A DNA stretch of 64,000 nucleotides from Schistocephalus solidus (taxonomy: Eukaryota > Platyhelminthes > Cestoda > Diphyllobothriidea > Diphyllobothriidae), in assembly GCA_017591395.1 (NCBI GenBank), contig WEDG01005202.1:1-64000 (forward strand), written 5' to 3'. Below, in pieces: positions 20,241-30,655 of the stretch. The position numbers and the translations under genes were made by a program. The notes beneath the pieces were generated by a model. The model saw only the letters and a program-made list of their open reading frames with translations. It made no database searches and was not told the DNA's origin. Position 1 is the stretch's first letter, and every line of letters starts with the position of its first letter.

Positions 20241-22260
20241 GTACACAACTCAGCAGATTCTTTTCAAAAAATAGATGAAATCAAACTGGCCGTGGACCAA
20301 TTGCAGCCTGCCTTCATAGGTCTAACAGAAACCTGTCCAAATGAGCAAATCGTGGACGCAGACGTCAGGCTGCATTGATTTCAACTTATCCACATGGATC
20401 GAAAATGACGTAGTATATTGACCCCCCCAGGACAGCGGATGGACACGGAAGAAGCACTCATCACGGAGGTAAAGCAAATCTGCCGTAGCAAACACTTTTT
20501 AATACTTGGAGATTTCCCATCTCCCGATATCAATTGGGTATAGATGTACTGCTCGCGATCGGAAAATTGATCCCAACAGAAATTACTTCAGTTGGTAACT
20601 GATGAGTTTCTTACCTATAACTTCACAATGGAGACGCGGTTCCGAAAGGGGCGGCAGGCAAGCTGATTGGATCGAATGATTAGTAGAGACGAAAATCGCA
20701 CGCTTGTATTTAGTTCTTACGTGTCCCTTGGATAAAGTGATCATTGCGTTCCTGATTGGGTGAACAGTCATTTTTCCGTACCTGAACGTCGAGCAGTAAG
20801 GGAAAGAAATGAACGGAAAGGGGATTATACAAACATGAATGAACTGCTTAATGAGATCAAATGGAGCCCTGCACGCGTACCTGACCCAAACGCTGTCTAG
20901 TTCATTTTTATTAATCTGATTCAGTAATTTTTATAATAGCTGCTGTTCACTTAAAAGGTGATATTGCATTTCCCAACCCGAGCGGATGACATCGGAAATA
21001 AAAATGAATTGCAAGAAAAAAAGGGAGACTGAAAAGAACATACGCCAGATATCAACAACATAGTCAAAATAGCCGCCCATCCATAAAGGGGGAGAGAGAA
21101 CATCGCCAAATAGCTTCAGACCAGTCATATCCACAAATATTTGTTGCAAAATAGTGGCGAAGATAACTGAAACGGAACTGATGAGACACATTGAACAGAA
21201 CAACTTGCTGCGTTCATATCAAAATGGAGCTAGAAGTGGTTGATCCTGCCTCAAACACCTGCTCACATCCATTGAAAGCTAGACGAAATCATCAGAAATG
21301 GGTTTTTCAGTCGATGTGGACTACAATGACTTCGCAAAGCCTTTAAAAGGGTTCCACACAGACGCCTGATATTAAATATGTGTCACACGAGTGTGACTAG
21401 CAACTTACATAAATGGTTGACTGACTTTCTCACAGGCAGGTGCCAACGTGCTTGTAGTGGTGATGCCCAGTTGCACTGGAAAACCGTTCACAGTGTAGTT
21501 CCACAGGGGAGTGTTCGAAGTCCCATTCTGTTTATGGTATACGTGAACGACTGCCTTGATTGGTTGACATGTGAGAAAGCCATTTTCGTTGATGATCTTA
21601 AGGTATAGACTTCGGTGGAAAAGTCGGAGGATGCGCGGAGCTTAAAAAATAACTTGGATAACTTGCAAATGAGGTGCGATGAGTGGCTGCTAAATCTTAA
21701 TTTCAACAAATGATAAGTCCTCCGACTAAGGTTTAGTTACAGAAGGGTGATGAGGCTTGAATATTAGTACTTCATCAGCGGCCAGCAACTAGAGAAAGTA
21801 AGCGATCTTAAGAATTTCGGTGTGTGGATAACGCCCACAACTCAAACCATCGTCTCAATGTGCCAGGAAAGCAAAAGACCCTTCGTTACTTTTGACTAAG
21901 AGCTTTTTGATCGCGTGTTTAGAACATTGGTCTAGCCGGTGTTCAAATATTGTTTTCAGACGTGGCGTCCCTGAGCGAAGCAAGATTACATTCTGATGGA
22001 GAAAGTTCAATGGAGAGTGACAAAACTAGTCACTGAATAAGAGTTCCTACCATAGTAGCACCAAATAGAAAGACTTAATATCTTAACTCTCTCTTATCGG
22101 CAATACACAGTGGCTAGGACCTTGGTCGTCAAACTTATCAGAGTGTTTGCCTGTGGTCAATATTTTTGTTTGAATAAACTACAACTCTCCGAGGTCACCA
22201 ATAACAACTGCAGATGAACTGCGCCAAACTTTCAATATGGATTTGAATAGGCCGATTTAA
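20241..22260 (+). mobile_element. LINE family D, decayed endonuclease-RT (copy D1)
   Basis: Endonuclease blocks: LQPAFIGLTETCPN (near 20310), HFLILGDFPSPDINWV (20494-20541) and SDHCVPDWV (near 20745). RT blocks: FRPVISTNICCKIVAKI and ELMRHIEQNNLLRSYQNG (21110-21235), a motif A region near 21310-21350, GSVRSPILFMVYVNDCLDW (21509-21566, motif B) and IFVDDLKV (21583-21606, motif C with both Asp kept). Then come a YCFQTWRP block (near 21950) and a degraded C-terminus to about 22260. Several stops and frameshifts separate the blocks. The IDFxKAF-equivalent reads VDYNDFAKP, so motif A is damaged. No 3' tail is obvious. Confidence 0.75.
21378..21608 (+). pseudogene. LINE D reverse transcriptase, palm segment
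   Basis: This 76-codon open piece spans the region between motif A and motif C: LHKWLTDFLTGRCQRACSGD, VVPQGSVRSPILFMVYVND and FVDDLKV. QGS of motif B and the Asp pair of motif C are intact. It ends one codon after motif C. Confidence 0.7.
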
Positions 22261-22827
22261 TCTAATTACTCACACATGGTATCCCTTACAATCATACTTC
22301 AGGAAAACCCGACCTTTCATCCTTCTAAGACTACTTCTTTTCTATCAGACGCAATCGTTCCTACATATATTGGATTATTGCTTAGGTAATGTACTGACAG
22401 TATCCAGCTACGCCCTCCTTTCATTTAAAAGTTTTATTGTTTCAGGTTTTTTCTAGAAACTAAGCACAGGAATATGGCCTTCTACCATACAAACGAACAA
22501 GCAAAAATTACTTTAATTCATTGAAATTGTCACTGTTAACATCAATATTTTTACTAATCGCAAGCACAATGACGAGATGACAAGTTAGTTGTTATCCACG
22601 ATGGAAGGATTAACAGAAAAAAATGCAGATGAATCCATTAATTTTTTTAAAAAACGGTATAGGTGCAGAATTAAGGCTTTTGAAGTATGATCTCTAACGT
22701 GTTTTCCGACAACTCATACTGACTCGCCTTTACTTGCATCTGGAGTGCTCTACTTAGGAGAAATTTCTGCAAGGAGAGAATTTTAAATCAAATCTTAAAA
22801 GTTTCTACTCATCTGCCAAGATGAGTA
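22261..22827. other. Spacer, nothing recognised
   Basis: AT-rich. It may include the rest of the LINE D 3' UTR, but no tail or repeat fixes its end. Confidence 0.4.
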
Positions 22828-23103
22828 ATGGACTTACTGGCGGTAGCTTCTACACTTGACACTCTTATCCAGGAACTTACCCATCTGTCTTTGACAGCTT
22901 TCAGATTCCTCAGAGAATCCATGCGAAACCGTCAGTCGTTTTTGCCACCTGTTCTACCGAGTGTCCCTAGAAATGCGCTCTACGAACTTGAATTGTCGAA
23001 GTGTGAACTACCACTGACGGTCAGGCTTGCGTCAGCAGAAGAGGCTTTTGTTGGGGTACTAGGTGCAGTGGAGTCAAAATTATTGCTGAACTGGTCTAGC
23101 TAG
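22828..23103 (+). other. Unassigned open frame, 91 codons
   Basis: An isolated frame with higher GC than its surroundings, predicted to be largely helical (MDLLAVASTLDTLIQELTHL at the start) with a Pro-rich centre. I recognise no family, and there is no second copy in the window. It may be a chance frame, an exon, or a piece of a mobile element. Confidence 0.15.
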
Positions 23104-23586
23104 ACGAGTTGCGCCAATGTGGACGTTATAGGATAAACTCTGTGCTGAAATGATTAATGTCCTTCTATATAAATGTCCGGGGGCTAACTATTAGATTCAT
23201 AATTCAGTTGCTGGTATCGTTTTTTCTGACAATATAATTCCACAACAAGTGTCAGTATAGAAGTCAACAGGCTTTTTGTTAATGAAATAGTAGAAACACG
23301 CAGACCACCATAATATTGAAAAAATATAACCTTATGGTCGTCAAGGTTAATCAAAAGTGCTTAATTTTTCACCTTGCTTTATGTACTGGAACGTAAAATT
23401 TGTGATGCATTTACGTGTTGACAGCATGTACAGTCAATTTAAACGAAATCGATGAACGTTGGATTGGAGATGACAAAATTCTAGAGTCTTTTAATCATCC
23501 TGAAAACTTTAAGGACTACTCGGTACTTAAGTACAACAACCATTATGAAGACTAGTACAGAAGTAATTAAATGAATTCGATATAAT
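23104..23586. other. Spacer, nothing recognised
   Basis: AT-rich DNA upstream of the left long direct repeat. No domain was readable on either strand. Confidence 0.5.
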
Positions 23587-23958
23587 ATCTACAGTAGGTA
23601 CAAGCTGCCCGAAAAATATATTAAAAGGGGAAAGTGTTCAGTACAGAGTTTGTAGACCCTGTACGCTGGAAAAATTGTGCACAGCATTTTTAGCATATTC
23701 ATTTCGACTGACATTACTCATTGAAAAACAGTTAAATAGGGGCGCAACCTTCTCTTAAACCAGCAAACGTCAATATCGTGCAACGCATTATTAGAGAAAA
23801 CGTCAGTTCGTATATGTTTAACACAACTTAGTGATTGCCGTTAATTTTTCAGCTAAAGGAGCATTTATAACAACATCATCGAAATTGTTGAGCACTGTTT
23901 CGACGCACCTGGCTTAGCAGCTATTTTAAACTACAAAACATGTGCTTTTACTTTAAAG
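23587..23958 (+). repeat. Left copy of 370-bp direct repeat flanking LINE B1
   Basis: This runs from ATCTACAGTAGGTACAAGCT to TTTTACTTTAAAG and is repeated at 25912-26281 with about five differences (two single-base indels and a few substitutions). The LINE starts at the next base. The repeat lies immediately outside both ends of the element, as a target-site duplication would. Confidence 0.9.
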
Positions 23959-24169
23959 AGAATTTGAGAATACTTTGCTGCAAAAGGCAACGCAGAATCC
24001 AAAGTTAGTCTACAGTTACCTCCGTAGATGTAAAAGGAATAAACATCAAATACCGCTGATTAAGACTGCCGTGGGCGTTGAAATTTCTGAAAACAGGGAA
24101 AAGGCCGAGTACTTTTCACAGTTCTACCGCTCAGTCTTCACTAACTAGGCAAGATTCCTTCGTCCCTCA

Positions 24170-24859
24170 GTGGATAACCCGCCGACTGCAAGCATTAGCC
24201 ACATACTATTCTCAGAATTTCTGATCCAAAAGGAATTAAAAGAACTAAAAGAGTCGAAATCCCCAGGACCAGACGAGCTTCCACCCAAGCTTCTAAAAGA
24301 ACTCGCCAATGAACTTTCCGCACCTCTGTCAGTGCTCTTTCAAAAGTCCTTTGACTCCGGAACACTTCCTTTCGATTGGAAGCTTGCACATATAACTCCC
24401 TTGTAAAAAAGCGGTAGCCGGGCGTCAGTGACAAACTACAGGCCCATAAGCTTGACATGCATCCTTGGCAAGATTATGGAAAGGATCATCAAGAGCGAAT
24501 TGGTGAAATTCCTAGAGACTCATAATTTGTTATCAAGTTGTCAACACGGGTTCAGAAAAGGAAGATCATGCACAACGAATTTGCTGTATTCGCTCCAGAG
24601 GTGGATCCAAGCACTTGAAGATAGACACGCGGTTTACATTGCCTTCATTGATTTTCAAAAGGCCTTCGATACTGTGCCGCACGAGAGACTGCTGTACAAG
24701 CTAGAAATAATTGGAATCAGAGGTAACCTCCTCAAGTGGATCGAAAACTTCCTCGTGGGTCGGCGCCAGGTTGTGTGCATCGGCCAAGAGAGGTCAAGGT
24801 CTGCTGCGGTCGAGAGTGGGGTTCCTCAGTGCTCAGTACTAGGGCCAATACTGTTTTAA
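24170..24859 (+). pseudogene. LINE B1 reverse transcriptase, fingers and palm
   Basis: The readable order is KELKELKESKSPGPDELPPK, FQKSFDSGTLPFDWKLAHIT, a stop, SVTNYRPISLTCILGKIMER, SCQHGFRKGRSCTTNLL, AFIDFQKAFDTVPHERLLYK (motif A) and ESGVPQCSVLGPILF (motif B). In motif B the usual Gly after Gln is Cys. The RT would copy element RNA at a nicked target site. Stops at 24404-24406 and 24857-24859 prevent a full product. Motif C follows at about 24905-24930 as FADDIKIW, with both catalytic Asp present. Confidence 0.85.
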
Positions 24860-25730
24860 TTATACGTAAACGATTGTGTCAGGAATCTCGACTGTGTAGC
24901 AGCAATGTTTGCCGACGACATTAAAATCTGGAATGTAATCCAGAGCCCTGCTGACGAAGATAAACTGCAGATCAACCTAACTCGGTTGGAGGAGTGGTCG
25001 AATCACTGGCTTTTGCGTTTCAACGTCGATAAGTGTACAATGCTTCGCTAAGGTAACCCATCTGGATCTGCTGAAAGTAGAAGTTACTTTCTCAACGGTG
25101 AAGCCTTAAAAGACGTGGAAACCCAAAAGGACCTTGGTGTTCTGACGACCACCACATTAAAACCATCGTCTCACTGCTTGAAAGTGGCGAAGAGCGCAAT
25201 TTCGGTGTTGCATGCCATCAGATGAGCCTTTTTGGATTTCGATGATGATCTTTTCACTAAGACTTTTGGAACATTCATTAGGCCGCATTTGGACTATGCT
25301 ATGCAGGCCTGGAAACCCTGGACAGTTCAAGATCAGAACTGCCTCGAAAGAGCGCAGAGGAAAGCCACCAAAATGGTTAGAAGTCAAAGCTCCTTGCCAT
25401 ATCCAACCCGCCTAATGAATCTTAATCTGTTCCCTTTGAGTTATAGGCAAATTCGTGGTGATCTCCTGCAGACATTCCGCATTGTGAAGGGATTGGATTG
25501 TTCCCTGGAATTCTCGGACTTCTTTGAATTTGCCACCACGACCCATCTCCGAGGTCACCCATTGAAACTGCGTGTCTAGCAGGCGAGACTGGATGTGCGC
25601 AAGTTCTCCTTCTCTGTCAGAGTGGTTAACCATGGAATGCCCTCCCTGAAGACGTTGTGATGTCACCATCGCTGGAAAGCTTTAAAAGGAAACTTGACAG
25701 TTTTATGTTCCGTAACGAGCCTGAGCGATG
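24860..25730 (+). pseudogene. LINE B1 RT motif C to C-terminus
   Basis: After the stop at 24857 the frame continues with YVND, then FADDIKIWNVIQSPADEDKL, NHWLLRFNVDKC, KDLGV and, in another frame, FIRPHLDYAMQAWKPW, LERAQRKATKMVRSQSSLPY, LNLFPLSYRQIRGDLLQTF and TTTHLRGHPLKLRV. The C-terminus matches copy B3 at 18245-18571 closely. Stops lie near 25049 and 25577. Confidence 0.8.
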
Positions 25731-25882
25731 AGGAATTTATCTTAACCCTCGAGAGTCATGCACCACTTGTCATATTTTATGACCGGCTTTTGTACCTTTG
25801 CAACCCACACGGTTTCTTTCTATACCGCACTTAATTTTACGTTACAAATAGGGTACTCAAATGCCCATGCCTTTTTCCCTCA

Positions 25883-25911
25883 ATAAATTGAATTGAATTG
25901 AATTGAATTGA
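25883..25911 (+). repeat. (AATTG)n 3' tail of LINE B1
   Basis: About five AATTG repeats follow AATAA. Short tandem tails in place of poly(A) are usual for CR1-like LINEs. The right target repeat begins at the end of the tail. Confidence 0.9.
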
Positions 25912-26281
25912 ATCTACAGTAGGTACAAGCTGTCCGAAAAATATATTAAAAGGGGAAAGTGTTCAGTACAGAGTTGTAGACCCTGTACGCTGGAAAAATT
26001 GTGCACAGCATTTTTAGCATATTCATTTCGACTGACATTACTCATTGAAAAACAGTTAAATAGGGGCGCAACCTTCTCTTAAACCAGCAAACGTCAATAT
26101 TGTGCAACGCATTATTAGAGAAAACGTCAGTTCGTATATGTTTAACACAAATTAGTGATTGCCGTTAATTTTTCAGCTAAAGGAGCATTTATAACAACAT
26201 CATCGAAATTGTTGAGCACTGTTTCGACGCACCTGGCTTAGCAGCTATTTTAAACTACAAACATGTGCTTTTACTTTAAAG
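25912..26281 (+). repeat. Right copy of 370-bp direct repeat flanking LINE B1
   Basis: This is a near-identical copy of 23587-23958. Differences seen are C/T in AAGCTGYCCG, one T fewer in CAGAGTTTG, C/T in AATATYGTGC, C/A in ACACAAMTTAG and one A fewer before CATGTGC. Beyond it the Penelope-like element begins. Confidence 0.9.
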
Positions 26282-26415
26282 TTTCAGTTCTCAATACCCA
26301 GTGTGGCTCACTCTTAAATAAGACTGGCAAAATAAAATCTGCATGACACGTACGGAATATGTGGGTCATATAGGTATTTAAATAAATGTTTCCAAGTAAG
26401 GACGACAACAAAAAG

Positions 26416-26540
26416 CAAACAACAGTTATAGGGGGCAGGGACCAATCCGACACAAGTGACGTCAGTCTGGAGATGACTGCGCGGGGCTCTGTTTGCCAGC
26501 GCCAGATCGATGAATCGATTGCCTGAGTTCTAATTGGAGA
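26416..26540 (-). repeat. Penelope terminal segment, orientation 1
   Basis: The plus strand reads CAACAGTTATAGGGGGCAGG, then AAGTGACGTCAGTC and ACTGCGCGGGGCTCT. The reverse complement of 28170-28290 carries the same blocks, so the two ends of the element are inverted relative to each other. Identity is roughly 75-80 percent by eye. Confidence 0.65.
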
Positions 26541-26692
26541 CAAGGAATTTAATCGATTTTCAACTGGTCTAGCATCTGGCGTGGGCAATTATCTTTGAAA
26601 GTGCGAAGTTACGCTCGGTTCGTGGGTGTGGGCAGCCAATGTGATAAGCAATCACCCAGTCTCACAGCCAGCTTATGCTCTTGTATGCGCGA

Positions 26693-26986
26693 TTAGAGTA
26701 TATATCCAGTCTGTCCTATGTAGCTTCGGCAACAGTTTTGGCACGGGATGCGATACCCTACACCCCAATACTCATTAAAATGTACTCTGTCCTTGATTTG
26801 CATGACCCGTCTGCGCAAGGTAGCTTTTCGCCGGTGTGCGATTTTGACACCAAGTCCCGCAGCAATGCTCTTCGTCGCTTCTGACACGTCCTTGACGTAT
26901 GGTAGCGCATGCCATACCATAGGGTCTTGTTCTACTTGGATCTGTGGGGGCGAAAATGTAGTTTTTGGCTTATGCACGCCTTCCAA
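26693..26986 (-). pseudogene. Penelope GIY-YIG endonuclease domain
   Basis: The 97-codon frame reads PYVKDVSEATKSIAAGLGVK, IAHRRKATLRRRVMQIKDRV, GVGYRIPCQNCCRSYIGQTG. The Y(x)IPC..C..SYIGQTG block is the Cys-containing GIY-YIG core typical of Penelope-like elements, which cuts target DNA. The GIY tyrosine corresponds to GYRI here. The frame ends just after GQTG, before the rest of the nuclease fold. Confidence 0.8.
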
Positions 26987-27255
26987 AAGTTGCTACGCAT
27001 AAACTGATCACAGAGGTAACGAGCCTCACGTGCACTTTATGCCGGGTTGCTGCAATGAGTCTCCGTGCATTTAATCTGTTTTCTCACACAGCTTAGTTTA
27101 TATGCCACCAAGGTGGTTACTGGGAAAATCGAGAAGCTTCGTGGTGTTCATCTCCTTCCTATTGACGGTTGTTTCAATTTCGCAGTTGGAACTTCCACTG
27201 ACGAGCACATCAAGGAAGGTCAGCTGCTGCTATTTTTCTTCTTCTCTCGTGAATT

Positions 27256-27501
27256 TTATATCTGGGAAGATGGAGTTAAGGTGATCAAGGAAATGCGCAA
27301 AATGTTTCTCTTGACGAGAAAAAGAAACGCATCGTATACGTAACGGTGCCAAAAGATGGGCGGCTGTTGGGTAAAGCCGATATTTTCCAATTCTGCAACT
27401 AAACCAGAGATTTTTGAACCCATTGTAGTTCCCTTGATCTGGTCATAGGTTTCTCCGACAAAGGTGAAATAGGTCTTTTGAAAAAATTCAAAGATGCTCA
27501 A
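27256..27501 (-). pseudogene. Penelope RT, motifs B and C
   Basis: YFTFVGETYDQIKGTTMGSK followed by ISGLVAELE is motif B of the Penelope/telomerase-related RT. FWHRYVYDAFLFLV near 27325-27350 is motif C, where RYVDD is expected; the first catalytic Asp has become Tyr. This change alone would inactivate polymerisation. Confidence 0.75.
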
Positions 27502-27701
27502 ATGTGAGCAAGGTCAGTGTTTCATTGTATAAATCCACAAATTTCCAATGCAAAGCTTGTGCTTAACTCAGCGGGAATAGGTGTAAATAATAATCACACG
27601 TAAAAAGAGACAATCACTTCGTCCGATTGAATCCCTCGACCTTGGAGGCTTAACTGACTGCGGCAGTCGATTGGATTTGAAGAATTTTAGTTTCGAGTAT
27701 A

Positions 27702-27887
27702 TCAATTTACCAGATTAAAGGTAGGACTACCTTTTAGAGCAAAAATTGGCCGCAGTGCAAAATTTGGTTTATGGATGTTTGACAGACCATAGAAGCGAGT
27801 CAGGACAGTATCCGTTGGTTTTATTTGGCGCCATTCGTTCTCCGTGATCGAATTTTGGCGTTTGAATTCTCCAATTGATTTATTCAA
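27702..27887 (-). pseudogene. Penelope RT, N-terminal motif
   Basis: ENEWRQIKPTDTVLTRFYGL then SNIHKPNFALRPIFALKGSP is the RFYGLPKIHKP...LRPIVS block that opens the Penelope RT domain. The frame stops soon after at FNLVN. Confidence 0.75.
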
Positions 27888-28169
27888 ACAACCTGTTACG
27901 GCTTTGGCTTGTGCGTCCTGTGCTGGTCAGAAAAATTGTCTTTCATCAATAAGAGCCTTGGCTTTCTCATTGTTGTCTTTTCGATTCATTACGACAGTTG
28001 ATCATCCCTTATCAGTGGGTAGGATGATAATTTGTTCGTCGGCCCTTTTTCCCTCATACCTTTTGACTCAATCTTCGAAACACATTGGGTTGACTTGCGC
28101 GTCATCAGCAAAGAAGTGAAACGTTTTCGGATGAAGTGTTCCTCCTCGTCGGTTGTTTCAGTTCTCATA

Positions 28170-28290
28170 AACATGCATATCAGGGGTGCAATGGAATTGA
28201 TCTGATGCCGGCATATAGAGCCCGGCGCAGTTCCATCCCGACTGACGTCACTGCTGTCTGATTTGCCACTGCCCCCTATAACTGTTTATT
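28170..28290 (-). repeat. Penelope terminal segment, orientation 2
   Basis: On the minus strand this starts AACAGTTATAGGGGGCAGTG and contains CAGTGACGTCAGTC and ACTGCGCCGGGCTCT, inverted relative to 26416-26540. It precedes the coding blocks directly and so lies at the 5' end of the element. Confidence 0.65.
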
Positions 28291-28295
28291 TTTAT

Positions 28296-28769
28296 TTTTT
28301 GATGTCCATTTTATCTCTGAAAATGGACTCCAGTAAGAGTTTGAAAGCTAAGATGAATAAAGCCATGATTCCGGCGAGCAAACACCCTTCTTCTTCTTTA
28401 CTTAACCACGCCACTGGAATGCGAACATTCGCCTCTATTTATGATAAATATTTTTACCAAACGCACCAAAAATACAAATGATAAGTGGACTTATTAAGCA
28501 CTAGTGTGGTGAAACATGCATTATGGCTGTTTTAAGCGCAAACGTTTTCCTGTTTAATAACATATTAATGTCGGGATGATGACAAATTCCATCGTCTTAA
28601 AAATTTCACATTTCGATAAAAATAAAATTTGTCTAAGATCCAAATTGAAAACCTTTAGAGAAGTAAACGAATAATACGACAATGTCTGGCTTACCGGATT
28701 GAATCTAGCAAAGAGACCCTGATAAGTGGGTTTTATAGGTAAAAGGAAAACAAGCAGTATTTTTAAGAA
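28296..28769. other. Spacer, nothing recognised
   Basis: AT-rich sequence between the Penelope-like element and LINE C2. It may hold outer parts of the former, but no motif is readable. Confidence 0.4.
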
Positions 28770-29852
28770 CAAGATGGCGTCCCGGTTAGCGTTCTAAAGG
28801 CAGATGCAAACGAAATATTTCCGTCCCTTCTGTATAAGATATTTAATCTTGCTCTTGAAAGTGAAACTTTCCCTACTTTATGGAAGGAATCTCACATACT
28901 GCCTATTCCGAAACACGGCCGACCTACGTCATTTGACGACTTTAGACCAATAAATACACTACCAGCAGTCTCGAAGATCTTCGAGTCCTTGATCAAAGAA
29001 AAAGATGATGTGTCACCTAAGAGAAAAATAACCTACTTAATGCGGCTCAGCATGGTTTTCTCGAAAAAGGTCTTGTGACACTTTGCCAGCTCTCTTCTTT
29101 GATCATTTGCTACAAACTAGAGACAGCGGTTTTGCAATTTACACCGTTTACTTCGATTTCACTAAGGCTTTTGATCGTGTTGACCATGATCTCCTACTGC
29201 TGAAACTTGCCTCCTTCGGCATAGGTAACAAGCTTCTGAACTTAATATTTTCCTATTTGAATACTCGCGCACAACGGGTTAAAAATTTCTGATGTTATCT
29301 CCAACCCCACGCATGTGAGGAGCGGAGTTATTCAGGGCAGCGTGCTCAGCCCGCTTCTATTTTGCCTCTTTGTCAACGTGATGTTCCTGGATTTGTTTTC
29401 AGTATGGTAGGCCCTTTATGTACGCTGACGATTTAAAAGTTGCCTATCGATATAAACCGGTGGATCGCAACATCGTGCTTGAGCTCTTAAAAACGGATCT
29501 TCAGGCCTTTGCTCAGTGGTGTCGCACATGGCGCATCTCACTTTCTTGGCAAAATTGCTCCGTGATGGTTATTGGCGACAACCATCAGCCCCACCTAAGC
29601 ATAGACGGTCACGATCTAAACGTGCCCCGACTTATAAAGGATCTGGGCATATCATACTCTAGTAGTCTTAATCTGTCAGAGCACTGCGCCCTGATTGTCT
29701 CGAAAGCACGCCAAACTACTGGGTTTATTCTCAGAAATTTTCAAAACCGTCAAAAATTAAAATCAGCCTCTATAAAATGTATGTCAGGCCTAGTCTGGAA
29801 TATTGCTCGTTTCTATTTAGTCTTCTGCACGCAAGTGAACGAAAGAAGATAG
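28770..29852 (+). pseudogene. LINE C2 reverse transcriptase
   Basis: Blocks in order: SETFPTLWKESHILPIPKHG, FDDFRPINTLPAVSKIFESL, the AAQHGFLEK region, VYFDFTKAFDRVDHDLLLLK (motif A), VRSGVIQGSVLSPLLFCLFV (motif B, near 29315-29375), MYADDLKVAYRY at 29418 (motif C with both Asp), WCRTWRISLSW (motif D) and LIKDLGISYSSSLNLSEHC. The catalytic residues are all kept, but the frame is broken at about 29050, 29285 and 29400. The conserved YCxPL-type block near 29790 is degraded. Confidence 0.8.
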
Positions 29853-30655
29853 AATCAGTCCAGCACTTCTTTACAAAAAGAGTTTTTCTATTCAGATCAC
29901 CGAAACCTGTCCTATCACCAACGCTGTGAGCTTACAAGCCTTGACTCCGCTGTGGCTTCGCAGATTACAGAAGGGACTATTTTTTTACTGTTTAAACTAC
30001 TAAAACAGTCGTACATTTAACCCCCTTACATCTCTGAGGCCCCTCGACCACTCTCGGCGCACCAGTCATCGAGATGTATTTTTTTATTTCTTCCTTTGGC
30101 ACGCACAGTTAGATACCGACAGTTTTTTTTCGGTTGATGCTATAGCAATCTGGAATAAGTTACCTAGAAGTATCAAAAATGCAGCAAAGCTATCCCTTGT
30201 TTAACGCGAACTGTCACTAGTTTTTCTACATTCAGGAAACCTTCCAAAAACTTTTTGGGTGCTGACTCTGTTGAAGCTCTCTTCGGTTCTGATGGCGTTC
30301 ATGGACTCTGAATCCTGTGCCGGTCTTCATGCTGAGGGGAAAAATTACTGGCGCTGCAGACCTCAATCGGCTTATTTCTCAGTCGACAGCGAACAGCCGC
30401 TCGCCGAAATACCTGCTGGTGCAGAATATCGGATCCGTAACACTGAATGGAGAGGTTCTTTACCGGGCACCTGTGTTTACGCGTCCCTGTCCATGAACTT
30501 TAATTACTCAATAAGCTGCAGTTTTTCTCCTGAAAACACCTGGAAACAACGATCAGGAGTTTTTCACTGTCAGCTTGACCCTCTACTGTATATATATTTT
30601 GACCTTGCCTGTAAACTGGCAATAAATAAATAAAATAAAATAAAATAAAATAAAA
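29853..30655 (+). pseudogene. LINE C2 C-terminus, 3' UTR and tail
   Basis: Text matching the C-terminal domain of copy C1 is readable in pieces (RKIESVQHFFTKRVFLFRS, SVDAIAIWNKLPRSIKN-like sequence near 30135-30180, and ADSVEALFGSDGVHGL near 30262-30305). A UTR follows with AAGCTGCAGTTTTTCTCCTG and the AATAAATAAATAAA tail. The 3' UTR contains a run of open codons at 30259-30633 that only reflects the repeat. Confidence 0.75.

Larger units (their letters stand above)
23959..25911 (+). mobile_element. LINE family B, 5'-truncated (copy B1)
   Basis: The copy starts inside the endonuclease-RT linker (QNPKLVYSYLRR, near 23996), covers the complete RT and C-terminus, and ends in (AATTG)n at 25883-25911. 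It is flanked by the 370-bp direct repeats. Lesions are few: TAG at about 24148, TAA at 24404-24406, TAA at 24857-24859, TAA near 25049, and a shift near 25220. This suggests a younger insertion than copies B2 and B3. It belongs to the CR1/jockey group with the common SPGPDELPPKLL start of the RT. Confidence 0.9.
26282..28295 (-). mobile_element. Penelope-like element, decayed
   Basis: Minus-strand blocks in the right order identify this class: a N-terminal ETTDEEEHFIRKRF segment (28157-27989), VMNRKDNN and then FYGLSNIHKP with LRPIFALKGSPT (27887-27702), GETYDQIKGTTMGSKISGLVAELE and FWHRYVYDAFLFLV (27501-27256), and a GIY-YIG-type endonuclease end (26986-26693). Penelope-like elements encode a telomerase-related RT joined to a GIY-YIG nuclease. 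The motif C Asp pair is reduced to YD. Several frameshifts and stops are present. The ends carry related segments in opposite orientation (26416-26540 and 28170-28290). Confidence 0.8.
28770..30655 (+). mobile_element. LINE family C, 5'-truncated (copy C2)
   Basis: The copy begins inside the RT (DGVPVSVLKADANEIFP) and runs through the RT core, C-terminus and 3' UTR to a tail made of AATAAATAAATAAAAT repeats at 30619-30655. Family C is a CR1/jockey-type LINE distinct from A and B. Damage includes frameshifts near 29050, 29285 and 29400, and several stops after 29850. Copy C1 at 15105-15890 is its minus-strand relative. Confidence 0.85.

Noticed and set aside
28170..28290. Hammerhead ribozyme in the Penelope terminal segment (a CTGATG is present)
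   Set aside because: No CTGATGA core with a following GAAA and the three helices could be found by eye on either strand.
30259..30633. 124-codon frame at the end of LINE C2
   Set aside because: It lies in the C-terminal and 3' UTR part of the LINE in a frame that does not match copy C1 coding text throughout.
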